Assembly (NCBI RefSeq): GCF_023159225.1
Contig: NC_063161.1
Span: 4,156,274-4,220,273 of the forward strand
Source of the DNA: Perognathus longimembris pacificus
Lineage: Eukaryota; Chordata; Mammalia; Rodentia; Heteromyidae
Reading direction: 5' to 3'
Length of the DNA stretch: 64,000 nucleotides
Below, piece by piece: positions 43,205 to 52,544 of the stretch (position 1 is its first letter; the number at the start of each line of letters is the position of its first letter). A program made the position numbers and the translations under genes. The notes under the pieces were generated by a model. It did no database searches and was not told the origin of the DNA. It was given only the letters and a program-made list of their open reading frames with translations.

Positions 43205-43410
43205 TTAGTTACCTAAGTCGGGAAGTGACAAATCTTGTTACCCCTCCCCCGTTGCTTTTCCTCCCCTCCCCCCAAGTCGTAAAGTTCATTGCCGACAGTG
43301 CCTTGTGAATATCACCATTTCTGCGATTCTCCTTCCCACCCCCAAATCAGATGACTTATCTATAAGACAATGGGTATCGAAATAAAGAACAGTGACAACA
43401 GAGCTAAACC
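43205..43410 (-). mobile_element. Possible L1-like 3' fragment
   Basis: C-rich pyrimidine stretch followed by AAGTCGTAAAGTTCATTGCC and AATAAAGAACAGTGACAACA, resembling parts of 15870-16231 and 28437-28560. Weak assignment. Confidence 0.35.
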
Positions 43411-43452
43411 AAAGCGGGGGGGGCGGGGGGGGAAGAAGTAAAAGAAGGAAAC

Positions 43453-43455
<3 letters not shown>

Positions 43456-43490
<35 letters not shown>
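43456..43490. repeat. (CA)n microsatellite
   Basis: CA dinucleotide repeat. Confidence 0.95.
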
Positions 43491-43492
<2 letters not shown>

Positions 43493-43572
43493 AAGCGATC
43501 CTCTGCTTGAACTATCCTAGACATATAGTAATGATTACTGCAAGTTCTGAAGTTGAAAAATACTCTTCCTCC

Positions 43573-43775
43573 TAAAAACTGACTTGAAGCCAGGAGGCTG
43601 AAGTCTGGGGTTGTGGTTTAAGTAAACCCAAGCAGAAAAGTCCCTCGAGACTATCTCTGGTTAAGCACAAACAGCCAGAAGCGGAGCCGTGGCTCCAGTG
43701 CCAGAGCACTAGCCTTGAACAGTAAAGCTCAGGACAACACCCAGGCCCTGAGTTCAAGCCCTGGGAGCAGCACCA
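43573..43775 (+). mobile_element. Geo-tailed SINE with decayed head
   Basis: Sense copy: GAAGCCAGGAGGCTGAAGTC, ACAGCCAGAAGCGGAGCCGT, GGCTCCAGTGCCAGAGCACT and CCCAGGCCCTGAGTTCAAGC. Confidence 0.82.
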
Positions 43776-44455
43776 ATCAAGGTGAAAAGAAACAAGACTT
43801 AAGAATCCGCAGCCTCTTCCATGGAGACATGCCTGGTACTTCATGCCAGCCCGTGTTAAACCATGCACATGCACACACAACACACACACACACATGCACA
43901 TGCGTGCATGCACATACACACACACACACACACACGCAAATTACCTGCAGATGGGGCTGGAAGGCGAGCTGACGGAGATGGCGCCTTTCTCCCTGGCTCT
44001 TCGGGGTTGGCGTGGCGGTTGGAGGGGCCCGGAGCCCCAGCCCGTCACCTGCCATTCGTGGAGACACGGGCCGTGAACTGGCTTTCCACGCCTGGGCTTT
44101 GGGAAGCGAGGACAGGGCCTGAGGCTCCATTGTTCCACACCCAGCCTTCCCGTTCCCCCGGGGTGACGCGGGGTGACTTCCGCGGTGGCCTCTTCACCCC
44201 TGGCCGTGCGCAGGCCCCGGTGTGGGGAGCAGCAATGGGTGGGACTCCCTTCCTGGGCGCCCAGGCCAGGTGTGAGCTGGATTTTCTCCCAGAACGTTCC
44301 CCTGCGCGGCAGCTCCGTCGCTGGGGCTCATTCATGGCCCTAAACCATGTCCCGAGGGAGCCACGAGTAACCCTGGTCCCCGCGTTCCGCCTCCACCCGG
44401 CGGGAGCCAAATGGGCTCGAGGTCACGCCCGGGCCCCTCTTCTCCTGCCCCCCAG

Positions 44456-44714
44456 TTTGACAGGCTCTGGGCTGAGATGCCTGTGAACGCCAGAGGCAAG
44501 CTCAAGTACCAGGAGCTCCTGAGCCGGTTCAGCACGGAGAGGCCAGCCTCCCCCGCCTTCCCCCCCACCCCCGCCACCCCCGCCGCCCCCCGCCACCCGG
44601 GACTCCATCACGGCCCAGCGGGGGAGCAGCGCCCCCGAAATGTCAGAGTCCAGATGTGTCAGCCTGCCCAACCGAGAGGCGAAAACAGGGCCGAAAGGGC
44701 GGAGTCATCCTTCG
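44456..44714 (+). CDS. EFCAB6: EFCAB6 coding exon with C-rich tract and frame change
   Basis: Acceptor CCCCCCAG|TTTGAC and donor CTTCG|GTGAGT. It opens in phase 0: FDRLWAEMPVNARGKLKYQE, then LLSRFSTERP, the second half of the EF-hand pair begun in the previous exon. A Pro/Ala-coding C-rich tract (44550-44600) is followed by the family-like DSITAQRGSSAPEMSES and KGRSHPS, but in a frame shifted by one. Exon length is 259 nt, one over a multiple of 3. Both frames are open through the tract, so the exact point of change cannot be fixed. The next exon continues in phase 0 from SHPS. Confidence 0.9.
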
Positions 44715-45137
44715 GTGAGTCCCGGAGGGGCGGGGGAGGGGGGGCTGAGGGCGTGACCCCCCCAGAGACAGGGCCCTGGCGCGCTCGCGCAGCCACTCTA
44801 AGCCGCACACCCCACTGTGTGCGGGGCGCCCCTCAAGATGGCACTGGCTCTCCGTGCTCCCGCTCTCCCCAGAGCCCAGAGGGACTCGGAGATGGGGTCA
44901 GGAAGGGCAAAGGGAGCACGCGGGGCCGAGCCGGGGCGGGGCCCCTCCACAGCCACGCCCTCGGCCCGGCCCGCGGCTGGGGGGCCCCCACGGCCGCTCC
45001 CGCTCGGGGGTGGCGGAGGCCTAGCTGCCACTCAGGAGGCCGGGAGGCGAGCCCGGGTGTGGGGAGCACTCCTGCCCGCGCGCCGGCTCTGAAGATGGAA
45101 GGAGCAGCCGCTCGGGGAGTGCGCACACACCCCTCAA

Positions 45138-45139
45138 GT

Positions 45140-45174
<35 letters not shown>
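45138..45174. repeat. (CA)n microsatellite
   Basis: CA dinucleotide repeat. Confidence 0.95.
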
Positions 45175-45177
<3 letters not shown>

Positions 45178-45294
45178 CACACACACGTGACCCACCACAT
45201 CCCGCTGGTGGGAGTCACTTACGTGGAGGGGTGACGTGGGTGAGCTCTCATTTTACTGCAGAGCCAAGACTGCCTGTAGAACTGAGGTCTCCCC

Positions 45295-45512
45295 CTTGAG
45301 CCTCCCCCCTCCTCCCCCCTGCTCCTCCCCCCCTGCTCCTCCCTCCTGCTCCTCCCCCTTAAGCCTCCCCCTCCTCCCCCCTGCTCCTCCCCCTGCCCCT
45401 CCCCCTGCTCCTCCTGACTGCTCCTCCCTGAGCCTCCCCCCTGCTCCTCCCCCCTGCTCCTCCCCCCTGCCCCTCCCCCCTGCTCCTCCCCCTGCTCCTC
45501 CCTGAGCCTCCC
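45295..45512. repeat. CCTCCCCCTGCTCCTCC-type pyrimidine repeat
   Basis: About 220 bp of almost pure pyrimidine with TGCTCCTCCCCC units. It ends 60 bp before the exon at 45573. Confidence 0.93.
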
Positions 45513-45572
45513 GTCGTTTCATGGCCTCCACGTGGCCCGGGGCTGAGCGCTGGCTTCCGCTCCGCCCCGCAG

Positions 45573-45726
45573 ACCCCCACCCTGGGCACCCCGCCCCTGC
45601 AGAACTGCGAGGCCATCGAGACGAAGCTCCGGAAGCAGATCCAGGGCTGCTGGCGCGAGCTGCTGCGGGACTGCAAGGAGAGGGACGCGGACAAGCAGCG
45701 GAGCATCGCCGCCGCCGACTTCCTGG
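45573..45726 (+). CDS. EFCAB6: EFCAB6 coding exon
   Basis: Acceptor GCCCCGCAG|ACC and donor TTCCTGG|GTGGGT bound 154 nt, phase 0 in and one base out. The peptide TPTLGTPPLQNCEAIETKLR, then KQIQGCWRELLRDCKE and SIAAADFL, is a helix-rich segment that begins the next EF-hand pair (the entering helix KLRKQIQGCWRELLRDC is well conserved in EFCAB6). The split Ala codon is completed at 46754. Confidence 0.96.
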
Positions 45727-46753
45727 GTGGGTGCTGGCCCCGCCCCGGGCCGGGGGAGGGGCCGCTCCGCGTGGGGCACTCTGAGTGGAGCCCGCAGGGC
45801 CTGGTGTCCGCGTGGCGGAGTCCACGCTCCAGCCATCCCAGCCTTGAGCCCCGCTAGTGAGCCAGCAGTGTGACGGGAGGGAGGAGGGCACCCAGCCTCT
45901 CTCAGTAGAGCGGGGAGGGGAGCAGGGCAGGGCCAGCACCCCATCTGCTGTCCGCCCGGCACGGTGGAGCCGCACAGGTAGGGGGCCCCCAGCCCAGGTT
46001 GGCATGAACCAGTGCAGGGGTGGGGGGCTCGGATGCCAGAGCAGAGCGCCCGCCCAGCGCCATCCCCAGTACTGCCAGAGGGGGAGCCTGCCCGGCCGCA
46101 GCCTGGCTCCCACCCTGCCCCCCACCTCGAGCACGTGGACCCGGCCTCCCTCAGGCCCCGTCCCGCTAGACGGCCCCGGCCCCCAGCCCAGCCCCCTGCC
46201 CCGGGCCCCCCGCCCCCGCGGTCAGCCGCTCCTCCCTCGAGTCCCGGTTCCTGCCCTGCGTCCACAGGAGGGGGCTGTGGCTCTGGGACCAGGGCCCTGG
46301 TCACCTGGGGCGATGCGGGCCAGCAGGGAGGACCCTCCCCAAAGCACGTTCACTGAGTGTGTTTCACACCTGTCACGAGCCCTGTGAAGCAGGGGCCACG
46401 CTGGGCCTGCAGTGGGCAGCACGGGGAAGGAAGGAGGGGAGGGAGGGAGGGAGGGAGGGAAGGGAGGGAGGGAGGGAGGGAGGGAGGGAGGGAAGAGGAT
46501 GGAGGGAGGGAGGGAGGGAAGGGAGGGAGGGAGGGAGGGAAGGAAGGGAGGGAGGGAAAGAAGGGAGGGAAGGAAGGGAGGGAAGGAGGGAGGGAGGGAG
46601 GAAGGAAGGGAGGGAGGGAGGAAGGAAGAGAAGGAGGGAGGGAGGGAGGAAGGGAGGGAGGGAAGGAAGGGAGGAAGGAAGGAAGGAAGGAAGGAAGGGG
46701 GGAGGAAGGAAGGAAGGGCTGGCCAGCGGCCACAGCGCGGTCTCTGCCCGCAG
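45727..46753 (+). other. EFCAB6: EFCAB6 intron
   Basis: GC-rich unique sequence followed by a GGGA/GGAA repeat (46431-46717) that stops about 36 bp before the acceptor. Confidence 0.85.
46431..46717. repeat. (GGGA/GGAA)n polypurine repeat
   Basis: About 287 bp of GGGA with GGAA interruptions. It abuts a short normal acceptor region, leaving only about 36 bp for the branch point and pyrimidine tract of the next exon. Confidence 0.97.
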
Positions 46754-46938
46754 CCCTCGTGGAGAAGTACTGCCTGGACGTCAGCCCGGAGGAGAGCCAG
46801 CAGCTCCTGGTGAAGTACGACCTGAGGAACGACAGGCGGTTCGCTTACTGCGACTTCATCCAGAACTGCGTGCTGCTGCTGAAGGCCCAGGGGGCGCCGC
46901 TGACGCACAGGATGAAGATCCAGAACGCCAACAAGATG
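46754..46938 (+). CDS. EFCAB6: EFCAB6 coding exon
   Basis: Acceptor CTGCCCGCAG|CC and donor AACAAGATG|GTAGGC bound 185 nt. Two bases complete a split Ala, then 61 codons follow, ending in phase 0. The peptide LVEKYCLDVSPEESQQLLVK is followed by the EF-hand YDLRNDRRFAYCDFIQ (Asp at loop positions 1, 5 and 12, but Arg at 3 and 6), then VLLLKAQGAPLTHRMKIQNA. The loop is unlikely to bind Ca2+ well. Strong family match. Confidence 0.97.
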
Positions 46939-47394
46939 GTAGGCGCCGGGGCCCCTCGGCACGCAGGCATCCTCCGCACGCGTGCGATCCGTGGGGTCGT
47001 CCGCTCTAGGGGGCTGGTGTGGCCGGCGGCTGCCACGGGAGGCAGACGGCCCAGCGCCAGGGTCAGACCTGCGGGAGGCCAGACTTTAGGGACTAGGGAA
47101 TGGCCCAGAAACTTCTCTTCTTGGAAATCATCTGATTTCCTGGCTGTCTTCCTGGAACCTTACGAGTCTGCAGACCTGGGCTGGAAACAGGTGGCCTGGG
47201 CCGTGACCTCACACTCACCCAGGTGACAGCTGTGTGTCGCTCTTCCCAGAGCCCCGGTGCCCTGGGCGTTGAGTCACCCCCACGGGGGCCGGGGGCCATC
47301 ACAGTGACATTAACCTTGGCACTGAGATGCGGGCCGTGCTGGCATTCCCCACCCGAGACAGGCGGAGCCTGGTGTGTGGGGCCACGGCAGTAAT

Positions 47395-47600
47395 CCACGG
47401 TGGATCCACTGCTGATGCACGGTGGATCCACTGCTGATCCACTGCTGATCCACAGTGGATCCACTGCTGATCCACTGCAGATCCACGGTGGATCCACTGC
47501 TGATCCACGGTGAAATCCGCTGCGGATGCACTGTGAATCCGCAGTGTGATCTAAGGTGCTGTCCGTGGTGAATCCACGGTGAAATCCACCGTTAGTCCGC
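47395..47600. repeat. ATCCAC/GTGGAT inverted-motif repeat
   Basis: Tandem 11-22-bp units of TGATCCACGGTGGATCCACTGC type. Each unit contains the inverted words ATCCAC and GTGGAT, so single strands could fold into serial hairpins. Units become looser (GAAATCCGC, GTGAATCCGC) toward 47600. Confidence 0.85.
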
Positions 47601-47754
47601 GGCTTTCCCTCCCTGCTTGCTTAGGGAGGAAGGGAGCTCAGCGAGGCTGAGGCGGGGAGGGAGGCCGCCGTTGTTCAACGTTAGACGCTCAGTCTCAGTT
47701 GTTCATAATCCTGTCCTTGGGGCCACACCCACAGAAAACCCTGTGCTTTCTCCG

Positions 47755-48145
47755 TGTGCTCCATGTGCTCCCATTGCTCCCGTGTGTTCCATGTGCTCCC
47801 GTGTGCTCCGTGTGCTCTGTGTGCTCCATGTGCTCCTGCGTGCTCAGTGTGGTCCGTGTGCTCCGTGTGCTCCACGTGCTCCGTGTGCTCCCATGTGATC
47901 CCTGTGCTCCCGTGTGCTCCCACGTGCTCTGTGTGTTCCCACGTGCTCCGTGTGCTCCTGCATGCTCCCACGTGCTCCGTGTGCTCCCGTGTGCTCCTGT
48001 GTGCTCCATGTGCTCCCGTTGCTCCCGTGTGCTCCCGTTGCTCCTGCGTGCTCCGTGTGCTCCCGTGTGCTCCTGTGTGCTCCCGTGTGCTCCTGTGTGC
48101 TCCATGTGCTCCCGTTGCTCCCGTTGCTCCCGTTGCTCCGTGTGC
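47755..48145. repeat. GTGTGCTCC short-unit repeat
   Basis: About 390 bp of 9-12-bp units (CCGTGTGCTCC, CATGTGCTCC, CCGTTGCTCC). Cys/Val/Ser-rich frames through it are artefacts. Confidence 0.94.
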
Positions 48146-48869
48146 TCCCGCCCCTTCCGGAGTGCCGCGTTGGGCAGCAGCGGGCAGCAGGCACAGCTGT
48201 CACTGTGACCGGCCGGGACAGACGCGGCCGGTTGCTGACGGGGCGGGGGTCCTTGCCACGGATGGCGCCTGTGATCTGCGCCTCGGGCCGGGGCCGGCTT
48301 TGCGGGCCGCCCTCCCCTGCGGGCTCTGGGAGCGGAGCAGCTGCGTGGAGCCCCGAGGGCCCTGCGCCCAGTGGGAAGGCGAGGCGAGCACGCGGCCCTC
48401 CCTCCCCTCCCACAGGCCAGGGGCCGCTGCCACCGCGTGCTGGGAGGAGCGCGTGCCCGTCCTGTGCCCCCCCCCCCCCCGGCACCGCGGTGCTGCACCC
48501 CTGCAGGGGCCCCGGGTGACCGCCCCGCCCCGCCCCCGCGGCTCCCGGCCGCTCTCCTCGGCGGTGGCCCGGCGCGCGGCAGGCCTGGAGAGGGGGAGGC
48601 CGGCGGGGCCCGGGCCCGGCCGCCCTGGGCGCAGCCACGCGGGCTCCGGCCACGCGGGGGGCCGCTGAGGAGTTGGGACGTCCGGGAGGGCGCTGGGGCG
48701 CCTGCTCCCCAAAGCCAGGGCCGTGACGTAAAAGCTGAGAGCAATTGAACTGTGCGAATGGGTTTTCGAGAGCGCCACGCCACGTCCCAACGCCCCCCGT
48801 GCGTGTGCCCCGCACGCTCGCCCGCCGCTCACCCCTGTGACGCGGAGGCAGGTGTGGGGGCCAAATCAC

Positions 48870-49010
48870 ACTTACACCCTGCTCTCCATCTAATCGCACC
48901 TAAATGAAATAATCACAGTGGAGTGCACCGCCTAATTACCACATAGAATTACAACCCCGGCTATTTCTTAAAGCACTTTTCATTCTAATAACCTTCTAGA
49001 AGGCCCAGGC
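48870..49010. promoter_or_regulatory. AT-rich candidate conserved non-coding element
   Basis: Short non-repetitive block with CATCTAATCGCACCTAAATG, AAATAATCACAGTGG, CGCCTAATTACCACATAG and TTTTCATTCTAATAACC, embedded in very GC-rich intron. Inferred from composition. Confidence 0.33.
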
Positions 49011-49145
49011 GGACCCCTCTTCCCCTCAAACTGCTCTGAGGTTGGCGTCTGTCCCCATGGTGCCCTGGGCGGGGCCGGCCCCCTCCCTCCCGCCCCCTCC
49101 CTGCCTGCGGGGGGGGGGGGTGTGCAGAAGCCGCATCCCCCGTGG

Positions 49146-49150
<5 letters not shown>

Positions 49151-49178
<28 letters not shown>

Positions 49179-49366
49179 CAGTCCTGGGCCTTGGACTCAG
49201 GGCCTGAGCACTGTCCCTGGCTTCTTCCCGCTCAAGGCTAGCACTCTGCCACTTGAGCCACAGCGCCGCTTCTGGCCGTTTTCTGTATATGTGGTGCTGG
49301 GGAATCGAACCTAGGGCCTCATGTATCCGAGGCAGGCACTCTTGCCACTAGGCTATATCCCCAGCC
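49151..49366 (-). mobile_element. IDL-Geo SINE
   Basis: Antisense full dimer with a T run of over 25. Target duplication CCCCGTGGGGTTT repeats on both sides (from about 49138 and 49367). GGAATCGAACC marks the B-box complement. Confidence 0.94.
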
Positions 49367-49857
49367 CCCCGTGGGGTTTTGTTTGTTGTTGTAGTGGAGG
49401 CGTTTGGGTTTTGTTTTTTAATTTTTTTTACTTTTTCAATCTTCTCCGGCAGTACTGGTGTTGGAAGCCAAGGCTTCACGCTTGCGGGGTGGGGGCTCTT
49501 CCACGCACGCACGCACGCGTGCACACGCATGCACACACACACGGCACTAGAACCTGAGCTCGGGGCTGGCACTGTCGCTGAGCTTCTCCCCCCCAAGGCG
49601 GCTGTCCTGTCGCGTGAGCCCCGCTTCTTCTGGCGCGTCTCGCTGATGCATTGGCGACGCGCGTCTTGGGGTCCCCCCGGCCCTGCTGGCGTGGAGCTCC
49701 CCGAGGGGCCGCGGCGCCCCGCATGGCAGTGCGGATCACAGCCACGCCGCGCCCCGGGCCCAGCGGCAGCCGCCATGGCCTCTCCTGGGGAGCAGGGCGG
49801 AGCCCCCCCACCTGCCCCCCCCCCCCGTCCCCAAACGCTGGCCCCCCTCCCCCGCAG

Positions 49858-50007
49858 AAGGAGCCCGGCGTCGACACGCCTTCCTTCTACTCGGCCCTGC
49901 TGCGCATCCAGCCCAAGATCCTGCACTGCTGGAGGCCCATGCGGCGCGCGTTCAAGGCCTACGACCAGGGCGGCACCGGGCTGCTGAGCGTCACCGACTT
50001 CCGCAAG
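49858..50007 (+). CDS. EFCAB6: EFCAB6 coding exon
   Basis: Acceptor CCCCCGCAG|AAG and donor CGCAAG|GTGAGG bound exactly 50 codons, phase 0 to 0. The peptide KEPGVDTPSFYSALLRIQPK, then ILHCWRPMRRAF, leads into the EF-hand KAYDQGGTGLLSVTDFRK with loop D-Q-G-G-T-G-L-L-S-V-T-D: Asp at 1 and 12 and Gly at 6, but no acidic residue at 3 or 5. This is the first hand of the terminal pair. Confidence 0.97.
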
Positions 50008-50318
50008 GTGAGGGGGGGGGGGGGGCGGGCGTCCGCGCCTGCCGCCGGGAGCACTCCTGCTGCGGGAGCACCACCCCGCCTGCCGCCGCCCAGGCCCCGG
50101 GCAGCCGCGGGGCACACAGCGGGGCACACAGCGCCCCCTAGGAACCAGGCGCCCCTGGGTGCCGCGCAGCCTGACCACGGCCGAGCCGGGGAGCCACAGG
50201 CCTCAGCCTGCGGGGCCGTGGAGGGGCTGGGCCCCCCTCTTCTGTAGCTTCCGGAGCCCGAGGCCCTGCCACGGGTTCGCGGGGAGGTGGGGGCCAGTTT
50301 CCAAAACCCCTTACGATT

Positions 50319-50527
50319 GTTGTGCTGGCCCTGGAGTTTGAACTCAGGACCTGGGCACTGTCCCCGAGCCCTTTTTGCTCAAGCCTGGCACTTTTCCCAC
50401 GTGAGCCAGAGCCCCACTTGCGGCTTTTTACTGGTGAGTTGCTGCCTGGGCCGGCTTCAAACCAAGATCCTCAGATCTCAGCCTCCCGAGCGGCTGGGAC
50501 GGCAGGCGTGAGCCTCTGGTGCCCAGC
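50319..50527 (-). mobile_element. Geo-tailed SINE with 7SL/B1-like head
   Basis: Antisense copy: CTGGAGTTTGAACTCAGGAC, GCTCAAGCCTGGCACTTTTC, CCTCAGATCTCAGCCTCCCG and GACGGCAGGCGTGAGCCTCT. Confidence 0.87.
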
Positions 50528-51054
50528 GTGGAGAGTGTGATGAGACGTGAGGAAACGCGGGACGTAGTCGTCCTTCATCACCGGGGTAGCTACGAGAACG
50601 TCTCTCAGCAGCCTCGGGAGGACGCCACGTCCGGGGAGGGCGCCCACGCCGGCCCAGGGCCGGACGGTCATCCCTAGGGTTATGTTTTTGCTCCGCTGTC
50701 CTCCATGCCCAGCTGGCTTCCTTCCCCTGGGCCGCCTCAGGGTCCAAGGTGGCGGCTGGAGCCCCAGCACCTTACTACACTCCAGGCAGCAGAGAGGAAA
50801 GACATGGCTCCTTCCCTTTATAAAGCGAAGGCACCGGGGACGCCCTCCGCGAGAGCCAGGGGCTGACGCCAGCTCCCTTCAGCGGGACACAGCCTGGGAG
50901 GAAATGAGCGAGCGCCCTGTCACTTGGGAGTGGGGGTGGGGTGGGGGGGGAGGGAGAGGGAATGCCCGTGACCCTTGCGTCAGAGCTCCTCCAGGCCCGG
51001 CCCCGGCCCCTCTGCCCGCTGGGCTGTGCCTCGGTGCCCCCCACGGCCTGGAGT

Positions 51055-51345
51055 GTGAAGGTGGGGAAGGGCGTGGCCTGGGGCGTGGCCTGGTGTGAAG
51101 GGCGGGGTCTGGGAGGGGAGGCTGGGGGCGGAGTCTGACGGGGGCCTGGGGCAGGGCCTGGAGGGGGCGGGGCCTGGGGTCTGGAGGCGTGGTCTGGGGG
51201 CGGGGCCCGGCAGGACATGGGCAGGGCCCGGCGGGCAGGGCCTGGCGGGGGCGGGGCCTGGCATAGGCGGGGCCCGGCGTGGGCGGGGCCGGCGGGGCGG
51301 GGGCGGGGTCTGAGGAGGCGGGGCGTCCCGGTGACGGGCCCGCCC
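51055..51345. repeat. GGGGCGGGGCCTGG-type repeat
   Basis: Loose tandem GC-rich units (GGCGGGGCCTGG, GGGCGGGGCCCGG) with dense G runs on the coding strand, right before the last acceptor. Quadruplex-prone in DNA and pre-mRNA. Confidence 0.82.
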
Positions 51346-51352
51346 CCCCCAG

Positions 51353-51475
51353 GTGCTGCGTCAGTACAGCGTCAACCTGTCGGAGGAGGAGTTCTTCCAC
51401 GTGCTGGAGTACTATGACAAGACGCTGTCCTCCAAGATCTCCTACAACGATTTCCTGCGGGCCTTCCTCCAGTAG
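51353..51475 (+). CDS. EFCAB6: EFCAB6 terminal coding exon
   Basis: Acceptor CCCCCCAG|GTGCTG, 40 codons and stop TAG at 51473-51475. The peptide VLRQYSVNLSEEEFFHVLEY plus YDKTLSSKISYNDFLRAFLQ is the second hand of the terminal pair and the exact C-terminal form of EFCAB6. Its loop D-K-T-L-S-S-K-I-S-Y-N-D lacks Gly at 6, so it probably has a structural role rather than tight Ca2+ binding. Confidence 0.98.
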   Translation: MLRQYSVNLSEEEFFHVLEYYDKTLSSKISYNDFLRAFLQ

Positions 51476-51660
51476 GCGCCCCCGGGACCGCCGCCCCCCC
51501 CCCCCCCCGCAGCCCGGCCTCCACCCCCGGGGCCCCGGCACGCGGGGCGGCCCTCGTCCGGACACGCCGCCCCTCTTTGGTTTGAGCAAATAACGTAGCC
51601 TCTGCAGGCATGGTGGCCACCCGAGAGAGCTGCCAGTGATAAAGTATTTGAGCCCTTGGA
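51476..51660 (+). other. EFCAB6: EFCAB6 3'UTR
   Basis: A short 3'UTR, GC-rich at first, then AT-richer near its end with a GATAAA hexamer. The end point is estimated from the signal and not observed. Confidence 0.7.
51638..51643 (+). terminator. EFCAB6: EFCAB6 poly(A) signal (GATAAA variant)
   Basis: GATAAA within CCAGTGATAAAGTATTTGAG, 163 bp after the stop. There is no closer AATAAA. It is followed by G/T-containing sequence suitable for cleavage 10-30 bp downstream. Confidence 0.65.
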
Positions 51661-51737
51661 ATTCCTGGAGGCTTGACTCAGTGTCTGCCCGCGCGGCGCC
51701 GCCCCCACCCGGGACCGCCACCCCCCCCCCCCGGGGC

Positions 51738-52090
51738 CGGGGCGCTGGAGCCCCCCCACACCCCGGGAGGCCCCGACAGACCCGGGGCCGGGGTCCTGGA
51801 GCCCCACCCACCCGGGAGGCCCAGACGGACCCGGGGCTGGGGCGCTGGAGCCCCCCCCCCCACCCGGGAGGCCCAGACGGACCCGGGACCGGGGCGCTGG
51901 AGCCCCCCCCACCCGGGAGGCCCGGACAGACCCGGGGCCGGGGCCCTGGAGCCCCACCCACCCGGGAGGCCCAGACAGACCCGGGGCCTGGGCACTGGAG
52001 CCCCCCCACACCCCGGGAGGCCCGGACAGACCTGGGGCCTGGGCACTGGAGCCCCACCCACCCGGGAGGCCCAGACGGACCCGGGGCCGG
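51738..52090. repeat. Intergenic minisatellite, ~48-bp unit
   Basis: About seven units of CCCGGGAGGCCCAGACRGAC, then CCGGGGCYGGGGCRCTGGAG, with variable C runs. It fills most of the space between the two convergent poly(A) sites. Confidence 0.93.
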
Positions 52091-52544
52091 CCATGCACCT
52101 GGGGCCCCCCACCTCCGCACCCCGACCACCCAGCGAGACGGAAGCCCCACAGCCCACCCAGAAGCAGGGCGTGCGGGGCGCTCGTGGGGCACGGGCACCG
52201 CCTCGGGGCGGCTGGCACCGTGTTTCTGAGGAAGCCCTGCCGCCCTGCGCGGGGGGCCAGGGCTCGGGGGAACCCCAGGGCAGGGAACCTGGAGCCAGGG
52301 GGGCCCCAGGAAACATGGCTGCACAGGAGCACCCGTCATGAGGGTCCAGGGCTCCCCTAGGTAGGTGTGGGCAGGGGGAGGGCTGGGACACCCCCCCCAA
52401 TGCTGCGCAAACCCCGCCCAGGGAAACTGAGGCAGGGAGGGGTCTCCGTGTGGATGGACATGGACCTGGGAGACCCCCCCCCCCCCCGTCACCTCCCCAC
52501 CCCACGCCCAGACACGCACCCCAGGGGAGCAGCGCAGGGACCTC

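Larger units (their letters stand above)
43155..44455 (+). other. EFCAB6: EFCAB6 intron
   Basis: Contains L1-like debris (43205-43410), a CA repeat (43456-43490), a Geo-tailed SINE (43573-43775), a second CA-rich run (43866-43936) and GC-rich unique sequence without a recognised exon. Confidence 0.8.
44715..45572 (+). other. EFCAB6: EFCAB6 intron
   Basis: GC-rich unique sequence, a CA repeat (45138-45174) and a pyrimidine repeat (45295-45512) just upstream of the next exon. No other exon was seen. Confidence 0.8.
46939..49857 (+). other. EFCAB6: EFCAB6 intron
   Basis: Contains two short-unit repeats (47395-47600 and 47755-48145), CpG-rich sequence (48160-48680), an AT-rich block (48870-49010) and an IDL-Geo SINE (49151-49366). 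No exon was seen. Confidence 0.85.
50008..51352 (+). other. EFCAB6: Last EFCAB6 intron
   Basis: A 1.3 kb intron with a Geo-tailed SINE (50319-50527) and a GGGGC-rich repeat (51055-51345). Confidence 0.88.
1..51660 (+). other. EFCAB6: EFCAB6 gene body, 3' part (5' end outside window)
   Basis: Ten exons on the + strand keep compatible splice phases and together encode the C-terminal ~610 residues of EFCAB6 (EF-hand calcium-binding domain 6, also DJBP). Spliced coding length is 1834 nt: one base completing a split codon, then 611 codons including the stop, if the two opposite one-base disruptions at 42966-42974 and 44538-44600 are taken as compensating. The family is a ~1500-residue protein with many, mostly degenerate EF-hands. 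It was described as a testis protein binding DJ-1/PARK7 and the androgen receptor, and is associated with sperm axonemes. The order of the peptide blocks and the shared C-terminus make the assignment secure. Introns are long (up to 23 kb) and repeat-rich. The N-terminal half lies upstream of position 1. Confidence 0.95.

Noticed and set aside
43715..43975. Extra EFCAB6 exon near the CA repeat
   Set aside because: The open frame is made of SINE and CA repeat. Exons 42928 and 44456 are adjacent in the protein.
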